From Bacteroidota bacterium (GTDB taxonomy: Bacteria; Bacteroidota; Bacteroidia; AKYH767-A; OLB10), in contig CP064983.1 of assembly GCA_016699635.1 (NCBI GenBank), forward strand, positions 1,426,001 through 1,490,000: DNA of 64,000 nucleotides. The letters are read 5' to 3'. The first letter of the stretch is position 1. Each line of letters starts with the position of its first letter. The notes under the pieces were generated by a model that saw only the letters and a program-made list of their open reading frames with translations, made no database searches and had not been told where the DNA came from. Positions 33,838 through 43,075 of this stretch are shown in pieces. The translations under genes were made by a program, and so were the position numbers.

Positions 33838-34294
33838 CTATTTAATTGCAAGCGTTTTAATCTTGGTATCTGCTTCCTGTAATAAGCAATATCATTATGA
33901 AGAAAACAAATCCATCAAAGGAAGCAATTGGGATTTTTCTGAACCAATAAGTTTTGATGTCAACATTGATGATACCGTCACTGCTTATAACATGTACATT
34001 AATGTGCGTAATCAGGGTAACTATCGTTTCAGTAATTTGTTTTTGTTTGTTAACACACATTTACCACAAGGACAGCATTTACGCGATACAGTTGAAATAA
34101 CTTTAGCTACTCCTGACGGGGCCTGGCTTGGCAAAGGCATTGGTGATTTATATTCCAATCGTTATTTGTTTCGCAAAAATTTCAGATTCCCTCAAAAAGG
34201 TAACTATCATTTTGAACTGATACAGGCAATGCGTGTAAATCCACTTCCGGGAATTATGGATGCTGGTATCAGAATAGAAAATACAAAACCATAA
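33812..34294 (+). CDS. gldH: Gliding motility lipoprotein GldH
   Basis: 160 residues from ATG 33812, chosen over 33710 because it begins at a lipoprotein signal (LVSASC, Cys at 23); the longer form would overlap ricT by 128 bases. Family features are YHYEENKSI just after the Cys, WDFSEPISFDVNI and the C-terminal MDAGIRIE. In Flavobacterium, GldH is needed for gliding and is linked to T9SS function. Its presence behind ricT is typical of the phylum. Confidence 0.88.
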   Translation: MANRKSLLSYLIASVLILVSASCNKQYHYEENKSIKGSNWDFSEPISFDVNIDDTVTAYNMYINVRNQGNYRFSNLFLFVNTHLPQGQHLRDTVEITLATPDGAWLGKGIGDLYSNRYLFRKNFRFPQKGNYHFELIQAMRVNPLPGIMDAGIRIENTKP

Positions 34295-34321
34295 TTTTTA
34301 GCGAATTTTCTTTACCGATAG

Positions 34322-34357
34322 AAAAAATAAAAAGCCGCCTCATTAACTGAAACGGCT
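34322..34357 (-). terminator. Terminator of the lipoprotein gene at 34381
   Basis: AGCCG and CGGCT (34333-34337, 34353-34357) form a short stem with a 15-base loop. On the minus strand it runs into TTTTTATTTTTTC. It is weak in stem length but has a good T-tract, and it lies between convergent genes. Confidence 0.55.
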
Positions 34358-34380
34358 GCTTGGTTTTAGACTTAATTATT

Positions 34381-35223
34381 TTATTCTACAATATTCTGAC
34401 GTGCTTTTTCCAAACCTGATGCCAATCGGGTTAAGAACGCATTGTCTATTTGTTTTTCGTCTGCAGGTTCTTTATAAATAGCTAGTAAGGCTTCATAGTC
34501 TGATTTTATTTTCTTTGAATCATCACTATCGGCAAACTCACTTAACAATTTCGTAATGTTGTCAAGATACAAACGTTGCTCCCATACTCTTTTATACAAT
34601 ATTTCATTGTCGGCATTTCTGGTTGCTGTAAGCAATGATTTTACGGTAAGATATTGACATTCGAGCCAGCTTCCGGCAAGTACCTGACTGGCAGTCTCCA
34701 ACCTTTTGTTGCTGCGTAAATAAGCATCAGTTGCAGAGTATGCATCATCAATAACACGAGTCAGAGAATCACGATTGTTGCTGTTTGTTTCAAAACGATT
34801 TACAAACTGATTAAATGTTTCCTCCATGCCTAATTGTGCAGCAAGATTCTTTGCTGTGTTGTAATACTTAATGGCATCAAGGGTTCTGTTGTTAACAACC
34901 AAATAACCCAAATCAACACCATAAATCCCGTAGTTCATGGCTTGTTTAAGAGATGTCATGTATTTGTCGGCATTATCTGCTGAATTGAGTAATGCAGTGT
35001 TTACTTCAAGTTTTGATTTACTAAACTCATCTAATACCTGCATAGGTGGAGGCAGGTTGGCAATGGTGTAGGTAAACTGAAAAGTTGCTACCTCACTAAC
35101 CGGCATGGTATCTTTTGTTTCTGTAGTCTGCTCTTTGTTTTCTTCACCAGACTTATTACTACATGAACCGGTGAGCAACAATCCGGCTATGACAGAGGTT
35201 AAATAGATATATCGTTTGTGCAT
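34381..35223 (-). CDS. Helical lipoprotein, unknown function
   Basis: 280 residues. Lipobox LLLTGSC (Cys at about 21), then an acidic T/E/K linker and an almost entirely helical body (NADKYMTSLKQAMNYGIYG, DAIKYYNTAKNLAAQLGM, LARLASGLEKARQ-like end). Tetratricopeptide-like pairs may be present but the match is loose. It is expected to be a periplasm-facing anchored protein. Transcribed alone from a good promoter. Confidence 0.78.
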   Translation of the reverse strand: MHKRYIYLTSVIAGLLLTGSCSNKSGEENKEQTTETKDTMPVSEVATFQFTYTIANLPPPMQVLDEFSKSKLEVNTALLNSADNADKYMTSLKQAMNYGIYGVDLGYLVVNNRTLDAIKYYNTAKNLAAQLGMEETFNQFVNRFETNSNNRDSLTRVIDDAYSATDAYLRSNKRLETASQVLAGSWLECQYLTVKSLLTATRNADNEILYKRVWEQRLYLDNITKLLSEFADSDDSKKIKSDYEALLAIYKEPADEKQIDNAFLTRLASGLEKARQNIVE

Positions 35224-35237
35224 AGTTTTATTTTCAG

Positions 35238-35269
35238 CAAACGTAACAGATTTTTTTACTTAATGCAAA
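35238..35269 (-). promoter_or_regulatory. Promoter of the helical lipoprotein gene
   Basis: Minus strand: TTTG (35266-35269), 20 bases, TACGTTTG (35238-35245), then 14 bases to the ATG. An excellent match to TTTG-N18-20-TAnnTTTG. Confidence 0.65.
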
Positions 35270-35480
35270 AAATGATGAATCATACTTTAATTTAACTGTT
35301 AATGATAGAGCTAAAACACATGAAGAAATTAATACCGCTCTTGACTCCGGGTATTTGGGCTGCCTTTAACGCCTAATACATAAAATGGTTACAACAATCG
35401 GCATATTAATTTACAATACAGAATGTAATGTAACCTAATAGCCTTTTTCCTTGTATAGAGGTTATAAAAATTCAGTAAAG

Positions 35481-37736
35481 ATGACAACAAAATCATTTTG
35501 GTCACAACGTGCCATGCTTAGTATCAGGTCAAACAAACGATTGTTTCTTGGCTGCCTTTTGGCAGGTAGTGTTGGCGCTTCAGCCTATTTGTTTTTAATG
35601 CCTAAGGTTTATGAATCGCAGGCTATCTTAAAAAATATTAACCCCGATAAACAGTCAACTGCCATTGCTGCAGAAATGATTCGTTCACCCAAAACAATTC
35701 AACAGTCTGTAAAAGGAATGGGGCTGAACGTAGAATATTTTGTAACTAAAAACTTTCAGACATCAGAATGTTTTGACAATAAGCCTGTAAATATTTCATA
35801 TAAATTAAAAGATGAGTCGTTCAGTCAGCAAAGTTTTAGTCTGCAACGCGATGGTGAAAAAACCTACATACTTGAATATGATGATCAGGCAGGGCATCAA
35901 CAAAAACGAGGCAGCTATAATGAATTGCTCGACCTTGGATCGCTTGCTGTAACCATTGAAAAAACGCCTTATCTGAATTTGCTTGATGATAAAGATGAAG
36001 TTTCATTTACCATTTATTCTGACAGCCGCTTAGCTAACAAAATTGCTGAGCAAAATCTGAGTTGTTCTATTGAAGATGGTGGTGTTATAAAACTAAACAG
36101 CCAAAGCGCTAACCCTGCTAAGGCATATCGTATAGCAAGTGCTGTCTCTAAAGGTTATGGCAATGCCGGACAACAGGCAAACGAATCACATTCCTTAGCC
36201 AATGTGCAGCTAATCAATAATCAACTTGACCGTGTTTCGCAGGAGTTGGATAATGCACAACGCGAGTTGTCACACTTTCAAAGTGTAAACAATGCCTATG
36301 AAATGCCACAGCAGGCGGGAGCAGTATTAAACACTGTTAGTCAACTACAGATTCAGAAGGTAGAAGCAGATATGCAATTAGCTGCCTTAGATAATCTGAG
36401 TGATTATATGCGCAAGAACAGAAATGTGAACACCATTTCACCGGAGTATGGAACCATTACAGATATTATTTATACAGAAACATATCTGAAGCTGAATGAT
36501 AAAGTTGCCGAGCGTCAGCAACTGTTAGAGCAAGGTGCAGACCTTTCAAAAGTTGATAAGGAAATAAGCTCGCTTAAAGAAATGCTTGCGGAGAGTATTC
36601 GCAATACAAGAAAAAAACTGACCATCAGACAAGAAACCCTTGCAGCAGCTATTGTTTCTGCTAAAGACAGAATTCAAAATTTACCTCAGACAGAAGAAAA
36701 ACTACAGCAACTAAACAGAAGCATTTATTTATATACTAAGCTTTATGATTTTCTGATTCAGAAAAGAGCTGAGGCTATGGTAGAGGCTCCTGTATTGCCA
36801 CCATCATCATACATTTTAAATGAGGCAAAAATGCCTACATCACCTATCAGTCCAAATGCAGCAAAAGTTTGGTCGCTGGCATTGCTTGCATCACTATTGT
36901 TTGGTGCTTTAGTTACTGCTGTTAAGCCGCTATTGAAAATAAAAATCAGCAATAGAAAAGACCTGCAAAAATTTACAGACATTCCTTTTATCGCCAATAT
37001 TGAAGCCGGTGGTAAAAATCATGATTTCAGTGAGTCGTTTATGACACTCTGTACTAAAATACTCATGCTTGGAAATAAACAGCCTGTGCAGATGATAACT
37101 ATAACATCAGCAAAAGCCGGTGAAGGAAAAACTACTGTTGCCGAAAATTTAGCTAAGGCTATGGGCAAGCTGGGTAAAAAAGCATTGTTAATTGATATGA
37201 ATCCTATAAATCCTTCATTAAAAAACACACTTGGTAATGAGGAAGAAAACAGTTTTGCTCAGGTTATTGACGATGATAAAAATCTACATCAGGCAGTACA
37301 AATAACCAATTATGAAAATGTTGATCTGCTAAGTGCCGGATATCTTGCCCATGGCGTAAACACACTTCTTATAAACGATAAAACTGGCAACATTCTTGCA
37401 GATATGAAAACGTTATACGATTACGTGATATTTGATACCCCCGAAACCAGTAATTATATGGATGCTGTTCCGTTGATGAAAATGAGTGATTTAAACATGT
37501 TTGTTATTAAAGCAAACAGTGCCACATTCGATCAGCTTGAGTATGCATCGCAAATGAAAAAAGATTTTCAGGTTGAGAACCTATTTATGATTATTAATGG
37601 CATGACGGAAACCATGAACCACTCCGGCATGCAAACTTCGGGTAAGGTAAAACAAATTCGCAGACGTGAACAAGCAGAGGCAGAAATCAGGTTTATGCCA
37701 AGAATGATGAAAAAAGCAGCATTATGGTTTTATTGA
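35481..37736 (+). CDS. Wzc-like polysaccharide chain-length/tyrosine-kinase protein
   Basis: About 751 residues from ATG 35481, which I prefer to TTG 35451 because a purine-rich stretch precedes it. One membrane segment lies near residues 20-38 and a second near 470-490 (VWSLALLASLLFGALV). Between them is a long coiled coil (LDRVSQELDNAQRELSHFQ) of Wzz/GNVR type. The cytoplasmic BY-kinase part has Walker A AGEGKTTVAENLA, LLIDMNP (usually LLIDxDxR) and Walker B YVIFDTPE. The tyrosine-rich tail of typical kinases is absent; it ends KKAALWFY. Probably controls export or length of a surface polysaccharide. No wza or glycosyltransferase is adjacent. Confidence 0.85.
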   Translation: MTTKSFWSQRAMLSIRSNKRLFLGCLLAGSVGASAYLFLMPKVYESQAILKNINPDKQSTAIAAEMIRSPKTIQQSVKGMGLNVEYFVTKNFQTSECFDNKPVNISYKLKDESFSQQSFSLQRDGEKTYILEYDDQAGHQQKRGSYNELLDLGSLAVTIEKTPYLNLLDDKDEVSFTIYSDSRLANKIAEQNLSCSIEDGGVIKLNSQSANPAKAYRIASAVSKGYGNAGQQANESHSLANVQLINNQLDRVSQELDNAQRELSHFQSVNNAYEMPQQAGAVLNTVSQLQIQKVEADMQLAALDNLSDYMRKNRNVNTISPEYGTITDIIYTETYLKLNDKVAERQQLLEQGADLSKVDKEISSLKEMLAESIRNTRKKLTIRQETLAAAIVSAKDRIQNLPQTEEKLQQLNRSIYLYTKLYDFLIQKRAEAMVEAPVLPPSSYILNEAKMPTSPISPNAAKVWSLALLASLLFGALVTAVKPLLKIKISNRKDLQKFTDIPFIANIEAGGKNHDFSESFMTLCTKILMLGNKQPVQMITITSAKAGEGKTTVAENLAKAMGKLGKKALLIDMNPINPSLKNTLGNEEENSFAQVIDDDKNLHQAVQITNYENVDLLSAGYLAHGVNTLLINDKTGNILADMKTLYDYVIFDTPETSNYMDAVPLMKMSDLNMFVIKANSATFDQLEYASQMKKDFQVENLFMIINGMTETMNHSGMQTSGKVKQIRRREQAEAEIRFMPRMMKKAALWFY

Positions 37737-37746
37737 TTTAATTTTT

Positions 37747-38481
37747 ATGGGGGATAAAGCAAAATTCTTAAATCACTTTTTTGAGCGTATCAGCGACATC
37801 AGATATGCCGCAATGGGATTAACTGTTTCGCATCCCGAAGAGATTGCTGAAGATATTATTCAGATTGCAATTAACCGGGAAGATACACGCAAAATTCTTA
37901 CGGTGCTTGAATTTTCGCCTTATTTAAAAAGAGTGCGTTTAGAAGAAAAACCCTTTTACAATTTCATTCATCTGAAATTGAGTAATGGCCAATGGATACA
38001 AATTCAACTAATCTATGGCTTTGTAAGAAAAGGCATTCAGTTTATGAATGAAAAAGAGGTGTTGAACGAGTGTACCATTAACAGTGGAGGAATAAAAGTT
38101 ACCAGCCAGCATCTGAATTTTGAATATGTGTGGCTGATACATTGTCTGAACAAAACAAATGTTCCCAATCATCAGCATTTATTTTTCTCGCAATATAACT
38201 GAAATGAACGCTCTGCCATTTTTGCACACATACGAAGCAGATATTTTTTAGAACTCAATGTATTGGACGAACTATATACTTTTCACAAAAAAACCTATCG
38301 TCAGGTTTATGAAAAAATAATTCGCAGAAAAGAAAATACATGGGCAAAAAGAAACATTCGTAAAACACTTTATGCCTTTTACAGTGCATTAAACCTTATA
38401 AAGACAAAAAGTATTAAAGTGCAGTTTAAGGGTTCGGGATATCATCCGTTTTCAAAAACAGAAAGAGCAAGAGTTTATTAG
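37747..38481 (+). CDS. Unknown protein, single frame interrupted by one TGA
   Basis: Begins 10 bases after the Wzc-like gene. One frame runs 245 codons with a single TGA at 38200-38202 ([22 protein letters not shown]). The sequence on both sides looks like one protein, so TGG to TGA is a likely origin. The first half ([38 protein letters not shown]) could be a nucleotidyltransferase-like alpha/beta domain. The second half is helical and basic ([19 protein letters not shown]). No family recognised. The end overlaps the B12-binding gene on the other strand by 4 bases. Confidence 0.65.
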
Positions 38482-38885
38482 TCTTTTCTGTTTTGTTTAA
38501 CCCATTGGTTAATGTACTCAACAATTTCATTGGTGTTTGTACCCGGAGCAAACAGTTTGCCCACACCCATATCATTTAGTTTTTTCATATCGGCATCAGG
38601 AATAATGCCTCCCCCTGTAACAAGTACATCGGTCATTCCTTTTTCTTTGAGCAACTCCATAATTTTGGGAAATACAGTCAGGTGTGCGCCAGAGAGAATT
38701 GAAACACCAATAACATCAACATCTTCTTGCAAAGCTGTGTTAACAACCATTTGTGGTGTTTGACGAAGGCCGGTGTAAATAACTTCCATGCCTGCATCAC
38801 GAAGAAAAGAAGCTATAACTTTTGCACCACGATCGTGACCATCGAGGCCTACTTTGGAAATTAATACTCTGATTGGTCTGTTCAT
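38478..38885 (-). CDS. Stand-alone cobalamin-binding mutase subunit
   Basis: 135 residues with the full B12-binding signature of methylmalonyl-CoA mutase C-terminal domains: DGHDRGAKV (DxHxxG, histidine ligand), VSILSGAHL (SxL) and VTGGGIIPD (GG). Length fits a single domain. With a separate catalytic subunit it would rearrange methylmalonyl-CoA/succinyl-CoA or a similar acyl-CoA; that subunit is not in the window, so the substrate is open. Frame intact. Confidence 0.9.
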   Translation of the reverse strand: MNRPIRVLISKVGLDGHDRGAKVIASFLRDAGMEVIYTGLRQTPQMVVNTALQEDVDVIGVSILSGAHLTVFPKIMELLKEKGMTDVLVTGGGIIPDADMKKLNDMGVGKLFAPGTNTNEIVEYINQWVKQNRKD

Positions 38886-38890
38886 AAGTG

Positions 38891-38898
38891 CAAAAATA
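38891..38898 (-). promoter_or_regulatory. -7 promoter element of the B12-binding gene, probably leaderless
   Basis: Minus strand TATTTTTG (TAnnTTTG), then CACTT, then ATG. The spacing and the TTTTGCACT sequence resemble the holB promoter. Confidence 0.5.
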
Positions 38899-39010
38899 AC
38901 AAAGGTGTGTTATCTTTAAAGAACATTTATCAGTATTCTTGAATGTGATATGTTCATAAATTGATATTATCGTGGATTTCTAAATAAACAGTAATTTTAT
39001 TTTAGCATCC

Positions 39011-39493
39011 ATGAAAAAATTAGTTGTTCAATTATTTTTACTTTTCTCCTACGGAACTACAGTTGCACAGGATACGAACAATAATATTCCAAAACCGCAA
39101 AGTATTATTCCGCAGTCCGGCATCTTTATTTTGCATCGTAAAATAGCAATAGTAGAAGGTCCTGCATGGGTAACGGGTGATGCAGCAGCGAGGGTTTATT
39201 GCACACAATTAAAAGATAGTATAGGTTTACACCTTGCCATTGTGAATGCTATGAGCGAAGGAACATTTGAAAATGCAATTAATCTGAAAAAAATAAATGA
39301 TGCAGCATTAGGAAATGCCGGTTACAGAATTAAAATTAAAAGACCTGCCATTATTGTAGAGGCTAATAATGATACGGGACTGACGAATGCACTTCAATAT
39401 TTATTTCAAATAATACCTAAGAAATTCTTTGAGGACAAAAATCCAAAAGCAAAAATTCCACTCAGCTGTAGTGAGATTACATGTAAGTTTTGA
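39011..39493 (+). CDS. Secreted orphan GH20 accessory (domain 2) protein
   Basis: 160 residues: signal peptide MKKLVVQLFLLFSYGTTVAQ, then a region like the N-terminal non-catalytic domain of beta-N-acetylhexosaminidases (IPKPQSIIPQSGIFIL near the start, GNAGYRIKIKRPAIIVEAN, GLTNALQYLFQI near the end). It stops where the catalytic TIM barrel would begin. The 266 bases behind it encode no GH20 catalytic motif in any frame I can see. Either a truncated hexosaminidase remnant or a free domain. Hydrolytic activity is not expected. Confidence 0.7.
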   Translation: MKKLVVQLFLLFSYGTTVAQDTNNNIPKPQSIIPQSGIFILHRKIAIVEGPAWVTGDAAARVYCTQLKDSIGLHLAIVNAMSEGTFENAINLKKINDAALGNAGYRIKIKRPAIIVEANNDTGLTNALQYLFQIIPKKFFEDKNPKAKIPLSCSEITCKF

Positions 39494-39759
39494 AAGTACG
39501 AAGGTTAGAAAGTTAAAAATTTTGATAAATATTTAAAGCACCAAGAATAAGCATCTAACTCTATTTTGTAATGACAAAATATTGAATTAACCGATATTTT
39601 TAGATTGTTGTTTAAGTAAGAAGGAGATTTTTTTAATACATAACATGAAAATATTTATTGTATATTAAAAAACACTATTTAAATTAATGTAACTGAAGTT
39701 GCATTACAGTTATGATTTTTATCAGACCTTTGCCGTCACAATTAAAATTCTAAAATAAG

Positions 39760-40557
39760 GTGGTGGAAATTTTTGGATATGCATGTGCAATACTTATGGG
39801 ATTGTCGTTGGGATTAATTGGTGGTGGAGGCAGCATTTTAACAGTGCCTATATTGGTTTATTTATTTTCTATAGATGTGGTTACAGCAACAGCCTACTCG
39901 CTTTTTATTGTTGGCTTTACAAGTTTGATAGGATCGTTTAATCATATCAGAATGGGAAATGTTCATCTGCGAACCGCAGTGCTATTTGGTATTCCATCAA
40001 TTATTGCTGTATTCATTACAAGAGCATTTATTGTACCTGCAATACCTCAGCATTTATTCAACATTGGAACACTACAGATAACAAAACCCATTGCACTACT
40101 GTTGTTGTTTGCTGTTATCATGTTGCTGGCATCATTCTCTATGATTCGCAAGAAAAAAGAAAAACCCGATTATGATAAAGTGCAATACAATTATCCATTA
40201 ATTATAATTGAAGGGTTTGTTGTTGGCACAATTACAGGGTTAGTAGGTGCAGGTGGAGGATTTTTAATAGTGCCTGCATTAGTATTGTTGGCGCATTTGC
40301 CCATGAAAAAAGCAATTGGATCATCGTTATTGATTATTGCAACCAACTCTTTATTGGGTTTTACGGTTAGCCTTTTACATAGTGAGAAAACAGACTGGAA
40401 ATTTCTGTTAACTTTTTCTGCTATTGCTATCATAGGAATTATTACCGGCAGTATGTTTTCGAAAAATGTTTCTAACGAAAAATTAAAACCTGCATTTGGA
40501 TGGTTTGTATTAATAATGGGTGTTTATATTATTCTTAAAGAAACTTTATTGAAATAA
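39760..40557 (+). CDS. TauE/SafE-family membrane transporter
   Basis: 265 residues, about eight membrane segments in two related halves: LGLIGGGGSILTVPILVYL near the start and TGLVGAGGGFLIVPALVLL after residue 160. Both carry the glycine-rich GGGG motif of the family. Starts at GTG 39760 behind AATAAGG; GTG 39763 is equally possible. Members export sulfite, sulfoacetate or other organosulfur anions. Two YeeE/YedE genes follow, which supports a sulfur role. Confidence 0.88.
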   Translation: MVEIFGYACAILMGLSLGLIGGGGSILTVPILVYLFSIDVVTATAYSLFIVGFTSLIGSFNHIRMGNVHLRTAVLFGIPSIIAVFITRAFIVPAIPQHLFNIGTLQITKPIALLLLFAVIMLLASFSMIRKKKEKPDYDKVQYNYPLIIIEGFVVGTITGLVGAGGGFLIVPALVLLAHLPMKKAIGSSLLIIATNSLLGFTVSLLHSEKTDWKFLLTFSAIAIIGIITGSMFSKNVSNEKLKPAFGWFVLIMGVYIILKETLLK

Positions 40558-40655
40558 TTAAACCCTTTCATTTCAATTTGTGTTTTCATTTCATTTCTCT
40601 TTACAATAAACTTTATTTTAAATATTATTACTTAACACTAAATTTATTTTAAACT

Positions 40656-41216
40656 ATGCTGGAATTAATTCTTAAACCATACTTTGTATGTTGCAATCCT
40701 CTGATAGGACTCATTGTGCCTGCATTACTTATACTTGGAAACAAATCATTTGGAATCAGTTCTTCATTCCGTCATGTATGTGCTGCCTGTATGCCATCAA
40801 ACATTCCATTCTTTAAATATGATTGGAAAAAAGAAAGGTGGAATTTATTTTTTGTTGCCGGAATAATGGCTGGTGGATTCTTAGCTGTGAATTTACTCTC
40901 TGCATCTACTAAAGTTGATATCAATCCTTCATTAGCAGCATCTCTAAATGAAAAAGGTATAACCGATTTTAGTGGTTTGGTTCCGGCAGATTTATTTAAC
41001 TGGAATAGTCTGTTCACATTAAGAGGTTTTATTATGATGGTTGTAGGAGGATTTTTAGTTGGCTTTGGAACCCGATATGCGGGAGGCTGTACCAGCGGAC
41101 ATGCTATTATGGGATTATCAACGCTGCAATTGCCCTCGCTCATTGCCACCTGTTGTTTTATGGCCGGTGGTTTTATAATGGCTAATTTAATTTTACCTTA
41201 TATACTTTCACTCTGA
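40656..41216 (+). CDS. YeeE/YedE-family sulfur transport half-protein A
   Basis: 186 residues, about five membrane segments. GTRYAGGCTSGHAIMGLS carries the conserved cysteine of thiosulfate-type YeeE (TsuA) transporters. Extra cysteines CCNP and CAAC lie in the N-terminal part. Probably pairs with the next gene to make one transporter for reduced sulfur species such as thiosulfate. Confidence 0.85.
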   Translation: MLELILKPYFVCCNPLIGLIVPALLILGNKSFGISSSFRHVCAACMPSNIPFFKYDWKKERWNLFFVAGIMAGGFLAVNLLSASTKVDINPSLAASLNEKGITDFSGLVPADLFNWNSLFTLRGFIMMVVGGFLVGFGTRYAGGCTSGHAIMGLSTLQLPSLIATCCFMAGGFIMANLILPYILSL

Positions 41217-41226
41217 AATTAATATT

Positions 41227-41739
41227 ATGAAAACAGAAGTTACTTTAGAAAAAGAACAAAACACAGATTTTGAAACACGTTCATTAGATACAATTTGTGT
41301 AAACGAAAGTCATCTTGAACATAGTTGGGAGCATAACTTAAAATACAGCCTTATGGGAATTCTGTTTGGAATTATTTTAGTGAAGGCAGAAGTGGTATCG
41401 TGGTTCAGAATACAGGAAATGTTCAGGCTTCAATCATTCCACATGTATGGTATCATTGGAAGTGCTGTTGTTGTTGGAGCTTTGTCTGTTTGGCTTATTC
41501 GTAAATTCAACATTAAAACAATTTATGGAGAAGAAATAACCCTACATCCAAAAGAATTTAATAAAGGGCAAATTTGGGGTGGGCTACTTTTCGGATTGGG
41601 ATGGGCTATTACAGGTGCATGCCCCGGACCACTGTTTGCTACAATTGGCTCTGGTGCTACTGTAATTGTTGTGAGTTTATTAAGTGCCGTTGCCGGAACA
41701 TGGGTGTATGGTAAATTCCGAGATAGACTTCCTCATTGA
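41227..41739 (+). CDS. YeeE/YedE-family (DUF6691-like) sulfur transport half-protein B
   Basis: 170 residues, 10 bases after half A. A hydrophilic N-terminus of about 35 residues is followed by four membrane segments. The conserved motif GWAITGACPGPLFATIGSG contains the transport cysteine. Together the two genes split what is a single chain in other bacteria. Confidence 0.85.
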   Translation: MKTEVTLEKEQNTDFETRSLDTICVNESHLEHSWEHNLKYSLMGILFGIILVKAEVVSWFRIQEMFRLQSFHMYGIIGSAVVVGALSVWLIRKFNIKTIYGEEITLHPKEFNKGQIWGGLLFGLGWAITGACPGPLFATIGSGATVIVVSLLSAVAGTWVYGKFRDRLPH

Positions 41740-41834
41740 TTAAAAGTTTGTTGAATCCAATTGTATTATTTAATTTAGTAGGATAAAATTATTCTTATAA
41801 ATTTATTATTGATAAACTTTTAATCTTTATAAAT

Positions 41835-42923
41835 ATGAAAAAATTATTTTACATTTTATTATTCATGACTGTTGGAATAACAACTGGATTTTCACAAAAT
41901 CTGAGAAAAACTAATAATGCAGTTTTAAGGTTTGACTCATCGCATGATAAACCAATACAAAACTTGGCCACAGAATTTATTTCGAACAATACTTCTAAAA
42001 TACAATCAACTGCTCCGGCATTTTCATTTACTGAAAGTCCATATAATCATAATATGCATATTACCTCTGATGGTACATATTATTATACCATAAATGGTGG
42101 TAGTGCTTCAAATGGTCAGATAAATAAATTTGATTTAAACGGTGTTTTACTTCAAACCTTTTCAATTGGCATTGATGGCAGAGGTCTGTCATATAATTTT
42201 ACTGATGGCTTTTTATATGCATCGGTTTATGGAGGAGATATAGTTAAAATTACAGATTTAGTTACCGGAGCATTTACAACTTTGTTTTCAGGTGCAATGC
42301 AAAATAGTCAAGCCTCATTTGCTATATCTCCTGATGGAACAAAATTTTATGACTTCTTTCAGGGAACATTACGTATTCATGATTTCACTACAGGTTCTGT
42401 AATAAACACCTTGTCAGGTCTTTTATATGGTTTAGGAAATTATGGTGGCGAAGCTGCGGTTGCTGTTGATTCAAGTCATATTTATACTTGGGATGCTGTA
42501 ACAAGAAATGTATATTCCTATAATCTCACCGGAACACTTATACAAACATTACCGCTTGATTCAGGTGACAATGGAATATCTTTAAGTATTGCAAATGGAT
42601 ATTTATTTGTTTCAAAAGATGCTAATTATGCCATTGGCACCTGGTATGGATATAGCATTTCATCATCTACATCAATAACCGAACTTCAAAATAATGAACC
42701 TATAATTGTATATCCAAATCCAACATCAGGAGTCATAAATATTGATGCGGACATAAAAACTATTGAAATATTTAATGTTTCTGGGCAAAAAATATTTGCC
42801 ACTACAAATATTAATAATTTATATCAAAACAAACTCGATTTATCTCATTTATCCAAAGGAATATATTTTGCAAAACTTGATGGTGGCGATTTTCTTCAAA
42901 CAACAAAAATTATCATTCAGTAA
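41835..42923 (+). CDS. T9SS type A secreted protein with propeller-like body
   Basis: 362 residues. Signal MKKLFYILLFMTVGITTGFSQ. The body has repeating strands such as HITSDGTYYYTINGG, KFDLNGVLLQTFSI and FAISPDGTKFYDF, typical of beta-propellers. The type A tail is IIVYPNPTSGVINID ... GIYFAKLDGGD. No enzyme motif. Transcribed alone. Confidence 0.82.
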   Translation: MKKLFYILLFMTVGITTGFSQNLRKTNNAVLRFDSSHDKPIQNLATEFISNNTSKIQSTAPAFSFTESPYNHNMHITSDGTYYYTINGGSASNGQINKFDLNGVLLQTFSIGIDGRGLSYNFTDGFLYASVYGGDIVKITDLVTGAFTTLFSGAMQNSQASFAISPDGTKFYDFFQGTLRIHDFTTGSVINTLSGLLYGLGNYGGEAAVAVDSSHIYTWDAVTRNVYSYNLTGTLIQTLPLDSGDNGISLSIANGYLFVSKDANYAIGTWYGYSISSSTSITELQNNEPIIVYPNPTSGVINIDADIKTIEIFNVSGQKIFATTNINNLYQNKLDLSHLSKGIYFAKLDGGDFLQTTKIIIQ

Positions 42924-43075
42924 TTCTATTTCTCTAATATGTTTTTACTTTCTATAAAAAGTTTAGTCCTGATTTTAGATTTATTTTAGTTGTTGAAACA
43001 AATCTATTTTTGGTCTGTTAAACATAGGTTGTTTAAACATTTATTTATGTAATAACTGTAGTTTATTTCCTTAAT

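Noticed and set aside
38200..38202. TGA read as selenocysteine or tryptophan
   Set aside because: No selenocysteine-type hairpin or known selenoprotein family, and other genes here use TGA as a normal stop. A substitution or error is more likely.
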